Below, one piece after another: positions 36,028 through 49,050 of a stretch of 64,000 nt of DNA. A program made the translations under genes and the position numbers. How positions within the stretch are numbered: position 1 is the first letter of the stretch; every line of letters begins with the position of its first letter. The notes under the pieces are model-generated. The model searched no databases. It was given only the letters and a program-made list of their open reading frames with translations, and was not told the origin of the DNA. Location of the stretch: NCBI GenBank assembly GCA_963377175.1, contig CAUJNA010001846.1, positions 743,501 through 807,500 on the forward strand, given 5' to 3'. This DNA comes from Effrenium voratum. Lineage: Eukaryota > Sar > Dinophyceae > Suessiales > Symbiodiniaceae.

Positions 36028-39000
36028 CTGACCCGTAGCAGGCTTCCGATGCTGACTCTGTGCCGGGTTGCCAGCTCGTCCTTTGCCATCTTGCCTCAAA
36101 CGCGAAGAACCGGGCAGAAGAGTGAACGGCGCAATCCCCATGTTCAATGCTGGCAGCTTCCAAACGACAAACGATCCATCCTTCAACTCCCTCACTGGGC
36201 CTCCTGGCATCGAACAAGAAGTTTGCCGCCCAAACCCTACCCTGCCAAAACGAAGCACCAGGCTCTCACCGGCCACGCCTCGGTCGCTGGAGGCGTCCAG
36301 GGGGCTTTGGGATATCCGATCCAAAGCTCTGCGGAGAGCAAAACGCCTGCTTCTCTTCCCGCCCAACTACTCTGGGTGTCTTCAAATGGGGGGGGGGGTA
36401 CGCCCACAAAACGGTGGTTGTCCTTTTGGCTTCCCTTTAAAACCACCAAGAAAGGGGTAACCTCAAAACAACACACACACATACCGATACCACAGTTCCT
36501 TTTAGATGAATATCATGTAGGGGATGACTGAACCAAAATGCACCTCAAGGAATACCCTCAAAAGAAGACACGCCTACGTCGTTTGCGGAGTTGGAGGAGC
36601 CTCGAAGCGAAGGCCTGGCTGTGAACCAGTGAGTGCGAAAACCTGGCTGGGGGCCCCATGCAAACAACTTGCTCAAAGGCGCGACCTTCTCTTCATTGGT
36701 AGATCATGAAACAGCCAGGTCACTTGATTTTCCACCAACACAACCCAAAAGGACACCTATGCTTCTATGGCACTTGCCCTCAAAGAACAGCTGGCAGCAC
36801 GTGTCAACAAGCAGACCTCTGCAATTCGCCATGTGCGGTTCGTTTGCAATACTTAGGGATCTGTGGCAAACACACGGCCGCATTTCTAGGCACCACAAAT
36901 GGCAGCTGCAGATTTGCCTCATAGACCGGGCTAGTCCTTCTGCCAACTTGGGAACCTGTTTGTCTATCCGATGCAACCGCTACCAGCGTCTTGGCCCCAA
37001 TGGATATGGGAATTGCGTGAAGAAACACCAGTGTACCCGTGTACCCAACCCTGAGAGAATGTGAACTTAGGCTAAAACTTGGAATCTGAGGTCTCGGGCA
37101 GATTGACATTGAACCCAAAAAACCTCTATTGGTAGAGGATGCCCCCTTTTGGGACGCGTGGGCTCCAATTGGCACCGAAAGCCGAGCAAGCCGCCCCTTG
37201 CCAGAGCCAGCATTCGCTCTTGTTTTTGTCACATCGATTGAGTGCCTGCATGAAACGACTGGATGGTTCGGTATGCCTGACTCTGCCCTGCCAAATTGCA
37301 CAACCCTCCATGGGCATGTGTCAAAATTAGAATGCGGAACAAGTTGATTTCCGCTTTGTCTCTTTAAACCGAGGCACAAGGTAGATGTTCTGCGTAGGTA
37401 TATGATCCGAATCTAGGCAAATCATGGCCGGCCTATGTCCATGAAATGGGATCACAGCCTAATCACTGGCCTTGCCAACGTTCCTTGCTACAGTTTCAAC
37501 AAATAGTTCTAGCCCTGTATTCTCACACCAACCATGAGACTTGGTCACAATCTGCTCATTGAGTATTTGTTTTTGGACAGCATCCCTTTGTACTGAGGAT
37601 TATTGACTGACATATTCCCTCGATAAGTCTCGTATCACGCTCAATCAGCCATGTAGCTTCTAAAAGTTCCTGACCACAAACCTACCGGGTGGCAAATGCA
37701 AGGGGCAAGTCGGAGCTTGAAGCTATGACTGGCATGCACCTGCCGCTTGCGTACGTCTGTCCTTGCGGATTTGGAAACTTTGACAACCCCCGGTTCACCA
37801 AACCCACATCCGTAAAAACTGGGAGGACAAAAGGGACCCTCTGGTGTTCTCGTGTGGCGTTTCGGCGTCGGTACCAAGACCAGGTGATTGCCAGGAGAGT
37901 ACCTCGCTCACTTGGGCGCAATGCGCAGGAGCCTCATAACAGAGCGGGCCGCCTTGTCCAAAGGATTTGGCCTCGGATCGAATCGGCTCGAGACGGGCAT
38001 GTGTTGAAATCCGGAGGGTCGAACAGGGGCAATGTTCCTTTGGTTCCCCTTGAAACCGCACTCGCCAAGGAAACAATCAAAAGAGCCCCCAAAGCTGGGG
38101 CCACAACAAAGAATTCGATGCAAGGCCTCTCAAGCAGGGAAGCTTCAAGTTACAAGCTCAGAGCAATATCTGTGCTTTTGGGCAAGTCAATGGCACAAGT
38201 GAATAAATAGAACCAAACTGAAACTAGTTCCATGTCTGTCACCCTGACTGACCTAGACCAACACCTACGGTCATGGGGCCCCTGCGAGTGAGAGGTCCTC
38301 TTGTGGTGGCAATAATCCAAGAAGATCTCCTTCCACTCGTGCGAGTTCGTGATCTTTCCGATGTAGACACCTCGCAGCGCCCAACTTCCAAACTGTTTGA
38401 GCAATGTACGCAACACATGTACAGACGGAAAAGCGCACAAGTCCAAAGGCTTTGGCAATCCACTTTGGTTGCTGGACTTGCCATGATCAAAGAAAGCGAG
38501 AGAAGCAAACTCCGGCAATCTCTGGGACATGCGGGGCAGGCGCCTGGGACAAAGATCCCTCAAGTTGTAAAGGCATCTCTGGGCAACGGGGTCCCAATTG
38601 ACACGGAACCTGAGGGTCCTGGAAGGCCGTTCATTTCTCTCTTGCCCGTTGGGTTCGATGGTGGGTTCAATAAAAAAGTGAGCGGCAGTATGGGTGGCTC
38701 GTTTCTTAGACCCGAAAAGCGTCGCCGTTTTTGTGTTGGCATCCCTCTACCACCAATGGGTGCCAACTCAGAAAAGTGAGAGGCCAAAAACCCAACCGCA
38801 GTCCGGGCAACCCATCCGAGTTCAAACCCCAGGTCCAACCCGAGCCCAAATCCGACTCGGATTGGAAGCAACTAGTCAACCAACGAGGTGTCCGGTGCCG
38901 GTGTCCAACTTGAAAACCAACCATAAAGGGCACCAAGCCAAACAAAACCTCCACCCCAAATCGGGTGTCTTGTCTATTCTGCAGCTCTAGGCGCCGAAGA

Positions 39001-42000
39001 AGAGGGAGGAGGCGCCCACCAGCGTGAAGGAGGGCCAGAGCCAGGTGTTCACATAGGGCACCTCACCATCTCCATTTGGATTTGGGGCATCAAGGCGATT
39101 TGGGGCATCGGAAATAAATAGGCCAAAAGCTTGTCTGCTAAAAGTAGCCGTCCCACTATCTGTTATCACTCTACAGGGGATTGGTTCCCTTGGTGCCAGA
39201 GAAAAAGGCCCTTGAAGCATATGTCCCTCTAGGATTTGGGGCATAAGGCTGCCATGCTGCTGCAAAACGAACAATGTGGACGTCGGAACCATCTCTATAC
39301 TGAAGGCCGCCTTTGAAGAGGATTCCGGTTTTGTTCAAATAAAATGGCAACCTAAATCCAATCCTTGCTATGTCAACGGAAAAGTATTCTTTTCAGCTAA
39401 GCCCAAGCCTCTGAAAGTAGATGCTCAAGTTTTTTCACACTGAGACTAGTCAAACTGGATCACCTCAACTGCCCGGCATGAAGGACGGCACCGGACGACA
39501 TGATGAACCCCTCCAAGGACCTCAGTTTTGTGCCCTTGTGCTACACGGTCATGCATACGCCTGTGTGCGTGCTGCGGGGGGACCAAGGCGCTGCAGGGTC
39601 AAAGTTTGCTTCCTCCATCCTTCCACTCATAGTTGTGAGAAACACACTTAACCTGTCGCGATACCAAAGTGGTGAATTCCCATTGCCAATTTCATGACGT
39701 TCGAACATATCCCTCGGTATCACACAACGCCGGCCCTAAAAAGACGCCGACTCCATATCCGAAAAAAAACTCGCCAGATCGGCTCACTTCCGCCCCCGCA
39801 GCCCCACTCGCCGAAGGCGCCAACTCATCCTTCGCCATAGCCTCCTGGCGAAGCGGCTGGTTTTGGGTCTGGCCTTCACGAAGCCGACAAACGGAGAATG
39901 CATCCTTAACCGCAGGGTCTGTCGAGGGTGGGTGCATTCCTTGCAACCCTCCCCTTTGTGTTGCATGGTCTGGTTCTCCATTAAAAGAGTTCCAAACACA
40001 GAGCAGGGCTATGAACCCAGGGGAAATAAACCTGTGATTCCTTTGGGGGGGGGGGATGAATCTGCCAAGTAGCGAGTTTAGCTATCACGCTAGGCTTGAG
40101 GGCCAGAAAGAGGTGGCACTCTTTGACAACTGGAGGCAAAGGGACAGCGAGATGGGAATCCCTTCCACCTAATAACAAATAAATATATACATATATAAAT
40201 AAATACACAAGTAAAAAATAAATATGGCTTCTTTTTGCTCAGATTAATCAAGATTGGCTTTATTCATATGCTAATTAGGGGGTCCCCGGAAGCAATTGTG
40301 CTCCTCCCTTGGAACAGCCTAAATTGTTTCTGTGTTGGGTTGTAATACAAACTTTGAGGAAGAGAAAAACATTGTGTTTGGCTGGTTCTATTTTTGTTTG
40401 TTTTCCCAGACCGCCAGGTCGACAATGCTACTTTTACGGCCAGCCCCTGAGGTTTGCCTGCGCCCCGAACCAACGCCCCGACACAAAAACCCTAAACCTA
40501 AACCCTAAAAACCATAAATCTAAACTCTAAAAACCCTAAACCTCAACCCTAAAACCCTAAGCCTAACCATAAACCCAAACCCTAAAGACCCTAAACCTAA
40601 ACCCTAAAAACCCTAAACCTAAACCCTACAACCCCAAACCGAAACCCTAAAAAGACCCAAACCTGCATGCAGAAACCTAAGCCCTGAAAACCCTAAACCT
40701 AAACCCTCCACCCTAAACCTAAACCTAAACCCTAAAAACCCGCAGACCTGCCTGCTACCCACGCCTCGTGGTACCACGGCCCCACGTTCTGAAGAGAACG
40801 CAGGTCACCACGTGTCAGGTATGGCTGCACGAGTTGTGCTACTTGAGTAGTAAAGGGTGCCATACTTGAACCACGTGCTGGACAAGGGTGGATTAGGGGG
40901 TGCCGGCAAACCACGGGGGCTGTGGGTACTTTGAGAGTAGGTCAGTTCTAAACCAATACTAGACTGGCGGATTTCTCGCCCAGCCAAGCGCCTTGCACCA
41001 CCCATGCCAGAAATGAACAAAACCAAGGCCCCTCTGTCCCTTTAAGTTTGACTACAACGAGATGGCAACGAAACACGCTTGAACCTTTCCAAGCGGAATG
41101 CTGCTAGCTCCCCGCAACTATTAATTGAGCCTATACTAATTGACCAGAGTTTAAACAGCCCAGGTCATATCTTGGTTTAGAGCTTTCCTTTAGAGACGGG
41201 CACTTGTGTTCAACAACCACTATTGGCTCAGCCCCCGAGTGAAAAGGCCTCGCTCTATCATGGCCATATGTATCAATGTCAGCAAGTGATCAAGCTGAGT
41301 CCACCGTCTGTCCCTTTTGGGCGCTCGTTTTCCGGAGAGTAAGGAAATCCCATAAAACGATTGGCTAATGATAGGTCCTTGGTCCTAAGACCACCGGCCT
41401 GTTGATCTCCCAAAACAATCCTAGACGGCACCTTGCCCTTAAAGAAAGAAAAAGGCTTGAACCCATGCCTGGCCTCTGCCTCAAAGTACATTGGTAACTC
41501 TCTCTTTTCGAGCGGCCGCTAGATAAACGTCACAGTCTCCAAATGCAAAGCTGCCTCGTTGATTCGGGTGTCTCGATATTTCTTGGGGGGGGCGGGATCC
41601 CACAACTTCTGGGTCTTCCTTTTAGTTTCCCAGTAACAGGGGTACCCTCCAAGAACGACACACCCATTCGGGCTGGTAGTTACCCTCGGATTTTCCAGCA
41701 TGCGGCTCGACGCCAGGCCCCCAGAGCCTCAGACGTGCCGCGTGCCGCGCGAGGAAACGATCCAAAAACAGCTGACGCGGCGGTGCGGGCGGAGTCCTTC
41801 AAGCTCTGACTTGTACCTCAATAAGCGGTAGTTCAGTCCCTCCAGCCCCGTTTTTTTTTGCTTCCCACGAAAAGCGTCCAAGAGACGCTGGACGAAGCCA
41901 CTTGTGCCAATCACAGGACTCAAAATCAGCCGCTGACTTCCGGCCTCCGGAGCTCAGTGGAAATGTCGCAGACTCTATTTCTGGATGGGCCTAGTAGTTC

Positions 42001-45000
42001 AGGGAACCTGAACAAGGACATCCTGCGAAAGAAATTACCGCCAAAGCTCCAAAAGGAAATGACCACGTTGAGCCCTACCCAAGAAAACCGCCGAACCCCC
42101 AACCCCGCCCCCCCCAAAAAAAAATAACGACACCCCCTGCCACCGGCCCCGGGCCCCCACTTGACCTTTTCGACCCAATCTGATCCGCGCGTCAATGGAC
42201 GACTCTCACCAAGCGCGAGCCCTGCGCACTTCAACGACACAAGCCGAAGGCAAAATGAGTCACAATCAAAGCCTGGTGCAAAATCGTCTGCCCAGACAAA
42301 TGCTTTCAGAATTGGAAAGGCGGATATCCGCACCCATTTGTGGCTGGGATTGTCTCTGACTACCCTCCAACTAGGCAGGATTTAGATTATGACTCAAATG
42401 AACAAGTGCTCAAAAAAATCAGAATCGGCCCAAAATGGCCGCTTTCCCCAAAATGGCTTGCCCGGGCACATAGATCAAAGTCAGTGGACTCAAACCGGTG
42501 CCCTGGCTCGTAATTTTGAGCCTGAACGTGGAAAAGGGACCCAGTTGCAACCAGCCCGAACCGAATGGTGGGCCACGTCTGGATCTCTTTTGCTGATGAA
42601 CCAACAGGGAAAACTGGTGCCACTGAATAGCCCTGAACCTGGCTCGGAGGGTGTAGCTTCACATGGCAAACCTAGCCGAACGACATTCAAAGATTCAAAA
42701 AGCACGGGCCCGGGACCTTGAACTGGATCGCTTGCCTTTGGTCGACATTGCCATGGTGATTCCAACCTGCTAGAGCCTTTTTGGAGCTCCGTAAGCTGGC
42801 AACGATGTAAGCGCTTGCGCGTCCACAGGGACACAAGAGCATCCCTGGAGGAAGTCCCTAACTTTCTTAGAAACACTTGTGTCAGGTATTGGGCGAAGCT
42901 AAAGTTTGAGCAGATTCAGGCCCCCTAGATCTGATACTAAGAAGCTGCTGGAGCCCTGCTGCTTCTTTAGCGCCCAACCGCAAGATCCAACAGGATGTCC
43001 AGTCAGGCTGAGACTGAAACGTTTCAACCCTGGGGTTTCTGAAGCAGGTACCACGCCTTCCACCCAAGTTTCAGAACCACATCTGAATGACGCAACCGGT
43101 GCAACAACCTGACACGAACGGACCGCCGACCGATCGCCGGGCCTCCGGGGGCACAGTCTGCCACCCCTCACAGCGCGTGAAACAACAACAGTTGGAGCAA
43201 TTGGACACAATGTGCTTGGTGTAGTGGGTGTGGTTATCTGAATCATGTCTTCATCCAACGTGCTCGGCCAAGTAAGCAGTTGGGAACCTAGCTTCTAACC
43301 CACAAGTAAGTCCCCAAAGTGAGGTTCACCTTAGTCTCCTTAGGTGTTTTAAAACAAGAGAAGGAAAAAAACATTCAAGCGGCCAACCACAAATGCGAGA
43401 CTGGCGAATTCGGGGAAGCGGACCAGCGCCCGAACCTGGGCCCCTCATTTGGCAGAGACCCCAACATTCGCCAGTGTCTGCCATCAAATCCGCATGACAG
43501 ATACTATCTATTTTAGTAGGGGAACCCTCCCCCAAAAAAAGGGGTAGAAGGGCACTACTGGGGGACCCAGGATATGCCTTGGAGAAGTCTCCACACTGGT
43601 TGAGTCTGGCTGGATGCTGTGGGGCGCAAAGCCGCTTGGAAGCTTGAACAGCTCGCTGGAGCTCTGCCCACTGCATGTGGTTGTTGAATTTAGTGCGAGT
43701 GACAACTTCAAACCTTTTGGCTGGCCGGAAAAAAAATGCTCGCCGTCAGTAAGTTCAAGGGAGGTCCTGGATGCAACAGAATAACGACACTGTATGCTTT
43801 TGCCCGTTCCGTGCCTGGTGACCATCTCGATGACTTGCCATAAATGTCCAGTTCGAAAAATGATATCATTCATCATAGAAATCCCAAATCGGCTACAACA
43901 CTCAACCTTTATGAGGTTGTGGTGTCATTTGCCAGTCATATCAGGCCTTGGACCGATCTTCCCACCATCTGTCAGATTTGGAGCAATCTCTTTATTTTAA
44001 GCAGGTGCGTTGAAGCCGAATCCAGTCATAATCAGCGGAGGAACATGTGCCTGATAGTTTTCGCCCCTCATGTTAGACAAACACCCAATCTCAGCATTGC
44101 ATGAGACTCAGATACTGTCTAGGTGGGCTTCCACTACCCCAAACGTCCCAGGCCTTTTGTACCCCATTAGTTCCTTATACGTCCCCACCACAAGGATGGC
44201 AACAAAGATGATGTTTAGTCAGCTTCCCTCTGGTGAGCGGTTTGGAGTGGTTGCTTGGTGGTTATGAGGTAATTTCCCATCTACCCTCCACAAGAACCAG
44301 AGGGTTCAAATCCCCACCAATCCAAACCACCAATTGAGGTTTACCTGATTCAACCTAAAGCCTAAACTAAAGCTGTCCCTCCTGGTAGGTCTTGCCCAAA
44401 TACGTGTTGTTTGTTCCTTTTCGGCAGGATCAAACGCAAGGAGCGCCGGGAAAGCACCAAGACACCCGGAAATTGGGCCCCGTTGAAACCCACCAAACCA
44501 CGGCCAAACAAACGTAGGCGACAGAAAACGCATAGCATATCAGCAGACATGATGCTTGTTGGTTGGTTCCACTTACCACAAACAGGGTTGTGATAGAACA
44601 CAAAACGTCCAAAAACATGTAACCAAACACTGCATAGATTTGTTCACACAAATATTGCTCACACAACCACCTGGATTCCAAGTCACAGCTTACTCCCGGG
44701 GGAACCAACCGGTGGGCTACGACTTCGCTTCGGGGAGTTTGTAGAAATGGCAACCTGAAGCCTCCCGCGCCACGTGTGTCTTAAAAAATACAGCAGAAGC
44801 CCCCAAAAAAAATCAATGGGCTTTCCTTTTGTCCCATCAAGCCACCCCTCAACAGGGGGACTCCTGAAGCAACCCATGTTTTCTTGTCTCCAGCCGGGAC
44901 CCCGGCCCCGGGCGCCGAGGTGTGGCTGGGCCGCTCCTGGCCAGTGACGGCCAGGTCGCATGCGTAAAGCGATGCCCGGGGATCAGCTAACGGGTCTCAA

Positions 45001-46576
45001 ACCGCAAGGGAACTGCGTGACAGGAAAACCCAAAGCGATGCCAACATTTGGAATGACTGGGAAGGGTTGTCGGCTTCAAGAGGGTTTTCCACTTTAAGGT
45101 CAACAAATGGTCGAAAGCAACTAAAGAAGCCTTGGATCCTTGAACTGAACATTCGCAAGGGTGCTTGTTGGCTTTATGTGGAGGGACAACATGAGTTCAA
45201 CACACGTCTGAGCTGAATACGAGGGACTAGTCCATGCGGGTTCGGAGTTGGGAGGCAGGTTCGGCCAACGCACGAAAAGGCATGTTTAAACACCTACGGG
45301 TGGCTTCAAAGGAAAACAAAAAGGAAACCACCCATTTGAGGGTTCCGATTCCATTCTTGAGACAAGCCCATATTGTTCCGTTGGTTTCCTTTGAAGGCCA
45401 ACCAAACTCTAAGGGTCAACTTGAATACAAATGGACATACCCCAAAATTTTGAGCTTGTGTATGGGCTATGCAGGGTACGCACCCAAACCATCCCTGAGG
45501 CCAGCAGGTCAATAAGTGCGGTATGTCCATTTGGAGTAAGTTGTCCCTCAAACAACCTTTGCCCAGGAACTCGCAACCCGTATCTGGAGGACCCGTAGGA
45601 TTCGCGAATTGCATCGCTTTGCTGTATTCCCCAAGTTCAGCTTTGCCGCATCTTTGTGGCCAAAGTGGTTCATTCTTTGGTTTCCCTAAAATGGACTTAA
45701 GCCGGGGTTTCCCTTTTCAAGAGATCATACACACCTCGGTTTAAGGACCTCGACGGGCAGCATTTGCCTGCATGTCCTTTTGGAAAACAGGATGGTAGCT
45801 GTGGTTGTCCTGATCTATTTTGATTGAGTACACATGCTAAACTCAATTCACCAAGCCAGGCAAGTGTCTCGACCGCCCATTGCCCGGCAGGCCTGCATAG
45901 TGGCTGCCCGGAAGGGTCGGTCCCGCGCTGGCTCGAACCTGGGTCCAGACGCCCCCAAAAGCCTCTGTTGTCAAAGAAAAGCACTCTGTTCTTTTCAGCC
46001 CGCCAATAGTGAACAAGATCAAAAGATTTACATGGGTGTGGATCCTTTTCTTAGGATTTGGACCCCACACAATGGCGCAACCATGTTTCCCTTGGGCTTA
46101 AAAGCCACGAAAACGTGGTAAGCCGTGTAAGCCACAAAAAAGTGACAGACCCGCACTGCGAAAACCGCGCAAGAGCCATCCACGACATCAGCTTCCCCGA
46201 ACGGCTCAACGAAACCGGCCATCTCGCTCGAGGGCTCCATCCGCATCCCCGAGGCGTCTCACCAGACGTCTGAATCGCCACAAGGAATACAAGGACGCCG
46301 AAGCCCATGTAGAGAATCCGCTTGTGAAGCAGGTGGGTTTTGGGTTTTGGCTGATCCTTTTGCATTTGAGGTTTTAGTGGCTCCCTGCTAGACGCTTGGA
46401 CCCCAAGAGGCTTTCAGACTTCCAGTTCCGGATGATGCGACCAGGCCCTGCCCTGCCTCCCTTTTGTCAAACCCAGCGACCAGGCCAGCCTTAACCCCAG
46501 CCCCCATCACCCACGAGGCCCCGGGCGGAGCCACGTTGAAGGACCGGCCCAACGCGGACTTCAGGTGCGGCAGGAG
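36028..46576 (-). CDS. Membrane-protein gene, copy 2 (up to 11 exons)
   Basis: Exons in order: 46502-46576, 46263-46320, 46177-46226, 44895-44936, 41700-41796, 39788-39873, 38995-39061, 38286-38370, 37912-37971, 36270-36328, 36028-36094. Phases agree at every junction. The three exons from 38995 to 37912 are confirmed by the paralogue at 26-27 kb. Exons 39788-39873 (donor GTGAGC) and 36270-36328 (acceptor CTCCGCAG, donor GTGAGA) have good sites; the rest rely on composition and phase. Exon 2 codes a membrane span (YMGFGVLVFLVAIQT) and exon 7 another (TLVGASSLFFG). The middle exons are Ala/Ser/Gly rich. No family is recognised. Neither the start codon nor the stop is placed. Introns contain telomere-like repeats, a SINE and two MITEs. 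Confidence 0.5.
36373..36480. repeat. MITE family 2 copy
   Basis: Left end GGGTGTCTTCAAATGGGGG, right end mirrors it (GGTAACCTCAAAACAACACAC). The interior has the recurring CTTTTGGCTTCCCTTTAAAAC phrase. Intronic, beside exon 36270-36328. Confidence 0.45.
40480..40742 (+). repeat. Interstitial telomere-like repeats, (CCCTAAA)n
   Basis: About 260 bp dominated by CCCTAAA, CCCTAAAAA and CCTAAAC units, the complement of TTTAGGG, with many point changes and a short gap near 40660. TTTAGGG is the telomere repeat known from dinoflagellates and plants. It lies in an intron between exons 41700-41796 and 39788-39873. Confidence 0.85.
41564..41668. repeat. MITE family 2 copy
   Basis: 105 bp with inverted ends CGGGTGTCTCGATATTTCTTG and CAAGAACGACACACCC; the interior contains CTTCCTTTTAGTTTCCCAG. 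Confidence 0.6.
44247..44348 (+). repeat. Putative tRNA-derived SINE copy B
   Basis: Partner of 17311-17412: TTGCTTGGTGGTTATGAGG, TTTCCCATCTACCCTCCACA, then GGGTTCAAATCCCCACC. Same strand and order. Confidence 0.4.
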
Positions 46577-47263
46577 CTCGGCCTAAACACTTCAACGGTC
46601 AAGGAACGCAAAACAGAACTCACTTGCCCAAAGGACCCGGAAAAAAAAGGTTAACCTTTTGGTGCCATGACTAAAATGGACCAAATCGGGGAAACGAAAA
46701 GGCCGTAAGGTCGGCTTTGGGCAAGTGAGAGAAGCATTGAACCAACCAACCGAAAAAAGGAAGCGATTGCTAATTGCACAAGACCAAATGCTTGGTTGTC
46801 AAAGGACTCACCACCCACGCAAGTTCTTCATCAACTGGACACGCATGCTACTGTTTCCTTGAACCAACCTGGCTATGGGCATGGTTCCCAATAATAGGGA
46901 TCCTTATTGTGCTTTTCAAAACAGCCTATCAGGAGGATCGTGGTCCAATCCCAGGAGGTATTGGCCAGAGGGAAAGACTAGAGGTTGAATGAATCACCTG
47001 AATCACATTTGAAACTTGGCCCTAGTTAAAGGCGTCTAAGGCTGCACCCATTTATGATTGAGACTGCTCTCCAATTACATCTTCCCTGGCATTGACTGTG
47101 GATTTCGGGAAAAACCATGAAAAACCAACATGTTGCGATCGCAACTAGGGAGAGAGAAACCGCTGCCCCCTTGCTCGCTCGGCGTCCGGACATTGTACTG
47201 GCTCCTGGCAGGACCACTGTGAGCTGGTTCTGCTCGAAATTTCACATGACAGGTATGGGCATA
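46577..47263. other. No gene seen
   Basis: AT-richer sequence without a convincing exon or repeat; upstream of the first exon placed for copy 2. Confidence 0.35.
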
Positions 47264-47385
47264 CGGGGGATGCACGACATCCAATTCGCACCACCTAAGA
47301 AACCCTGGCATGATGATTCCCCTGCAACTGCCAACATTCTACATGGTTTCAACGTGGTGCAGGATTCCGTCCATCCACACTACCA
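47264..47385. repeat. MITE family 3 copy
   Basis: 122 bp; left end GGGGGATGCACGACATCC, right end GGATTCCGTCCATCCACAC, with CACCTAAGAAACCCTGG and ATGATGATTCCCC inside. Confidence 0.55.
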
Positions 47386-49050
47386 TAGCCTTTTGATGCA
47401 CCGAAGCATTGCAAAGTCAGCTGGGCGGGTCTTGTCAGATGCGGGCTCCCGCACGAAATGGAGTTTGACCTTGCCGCGTCTAGCGTTGTCAGGGAAATCG
47501 CAATGGATAGATTATCTGGGGTGCCATTCGAAAGCTCAGTTGGGGGGTGGATGTGCAAGTTGCAAGCATCACGCAGTCTGTCAAACCCATTGACCATGGC
47601 ACGTACGCAGACACGAATCTGCAAGGCGTCCAAAAGGGGCACCCCGGAGCGCGTACCGAGCTTTTGAGCTGATTCGCTGGAAATCGATAGAAATCGAAGC
47701 AGTCGGCTCCTCACCACTTTGGAGTACTTGGAGGTCACGTAGAGGGCACCGACTTTGAACCTTGGATCAAGCCCAAAGCGGTTTGCTCACTGGATTTTCT
47801 CCTCTGAGTTTGTCCCTCAACTCAATGTGGCTGGTGTCCTTTGTTTTTCCCCCGCGTGGTTGGGTACCATCAAAAAGGACACACCCTAGTATTGGATTCC
47901 CTGATATCAAAGTCGGTTGAAGCGGGGAACTCATCCATGTTGGGAAGGCTTCGGATCGATCCGAAGGATCCTTAGATATTGCAAAAAAAACAAGCTGCTA
48001 ACCATGGTGAGTTGCCAGGTTCTCCGCATTCCCTAGACAGGAAAGACACCAAAGTTGCATGTTCACCAACCCACCACCCCACCACCCCACCCCGCTAAGC
48101 GCGCTCCAGTTGTTCAGGCGGCAAGAAAGAATTGCGCACGCGGTGCAAGCGTCAAAGGATGTCTTGGAAAAAAAGGATGGTTATTTCAGTCTTTCCCAGT
48201 TAGCTGTGAGATGACCGCCTAAACAAGAAACAAGCAATGGTTTCCTATGATCATGGGCTACTGATTGTTGTTGAAGTACCCCACAACGATATTCTAATCA
48301 TTCAGATTCTTCTGGTGATTCTTTGCTGCCATGTATGACTGCGCTCGATTGCTGGATGCCCGAGCATTGGCGTTGCAGACTCAACTCAGCCTTTTGCCTT
48401 TTTCCCCTTTTTCCCTTTTCAGTTTCCTTCGCTGCCCTCTTACCAGCAAAAGTCCTCCTTTTGCACGGGGTCTAAGTCTGGCCAAGTTGAGTACACTTTA
48501 CCTGAGTTGCCCAAACACTATTCATTGCTTGTCCGTACATGTGGTCGTAAAAGCGACAAGTGCCGGGGTGAGGACTGCACGTGTGCAATCCTAAGCCCAG
48601 TTGTGTGTTTTCTTCCCGTTGTTTCGGGTGGGTTTCCCTTCAAAATCAACCAACCAAGAAAAGTCATGGTTGCCTCGCCTCTCGGGAGGTTTGGGGTACA
48701 TATTGGCTCAGGTCGTTGGTTGCCATTGGAAGGAGTCGCTGGGCCCATTCTTGGGCGGGGGTAAATCAAGCGTATTGAAAATGGGATGCTTATGAGTCAT
48801 ATGAGGTTCCCATTTGGAGCCCGGGTCACCGGGAAACTCTGGTGGGGGCCAGCCACAAAGGGGACATGCAGGGACCTTTTGGGCGCTTCAGTGAACTAAC
48901 CCGAAAGGATCCCCTGGGTGGCTCGTCTTTTTTTGGGGAACCCCCTTCTGATTGGCTCAAGGTCAAACCAGGAGACAACCGATCATTTTGGGAAGTCCCC
49001 TAACCAAAGACACACCCAAGTAGCACATTTTAACCATTGAAGAACTACCA
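47386..49050. other. Intergenic or intronic stretch, one small MITE
   Basis: A minus ORF at 47349-47738 (129 aa) overlaps the MITE and is not supported. A 57-bp palindromic element (47830-47886) is the only clear feature. Direct left flank of the retrotransposon. Confidence 0.35.
47830..47886. repeat. MITE family 2, short copy
   Basis: Ends GGTGTCCTTTGTTTTT and AAAAAGGACACACCC are inverted copies 25 bp apart. Confidence 0.55.

Noticed and set aside
47349..47738. 129-aa minus ORF
   Set aside because: Its 3' end reads into a family-3 MITE, composition is not exon-like, and no splice signals flank it.
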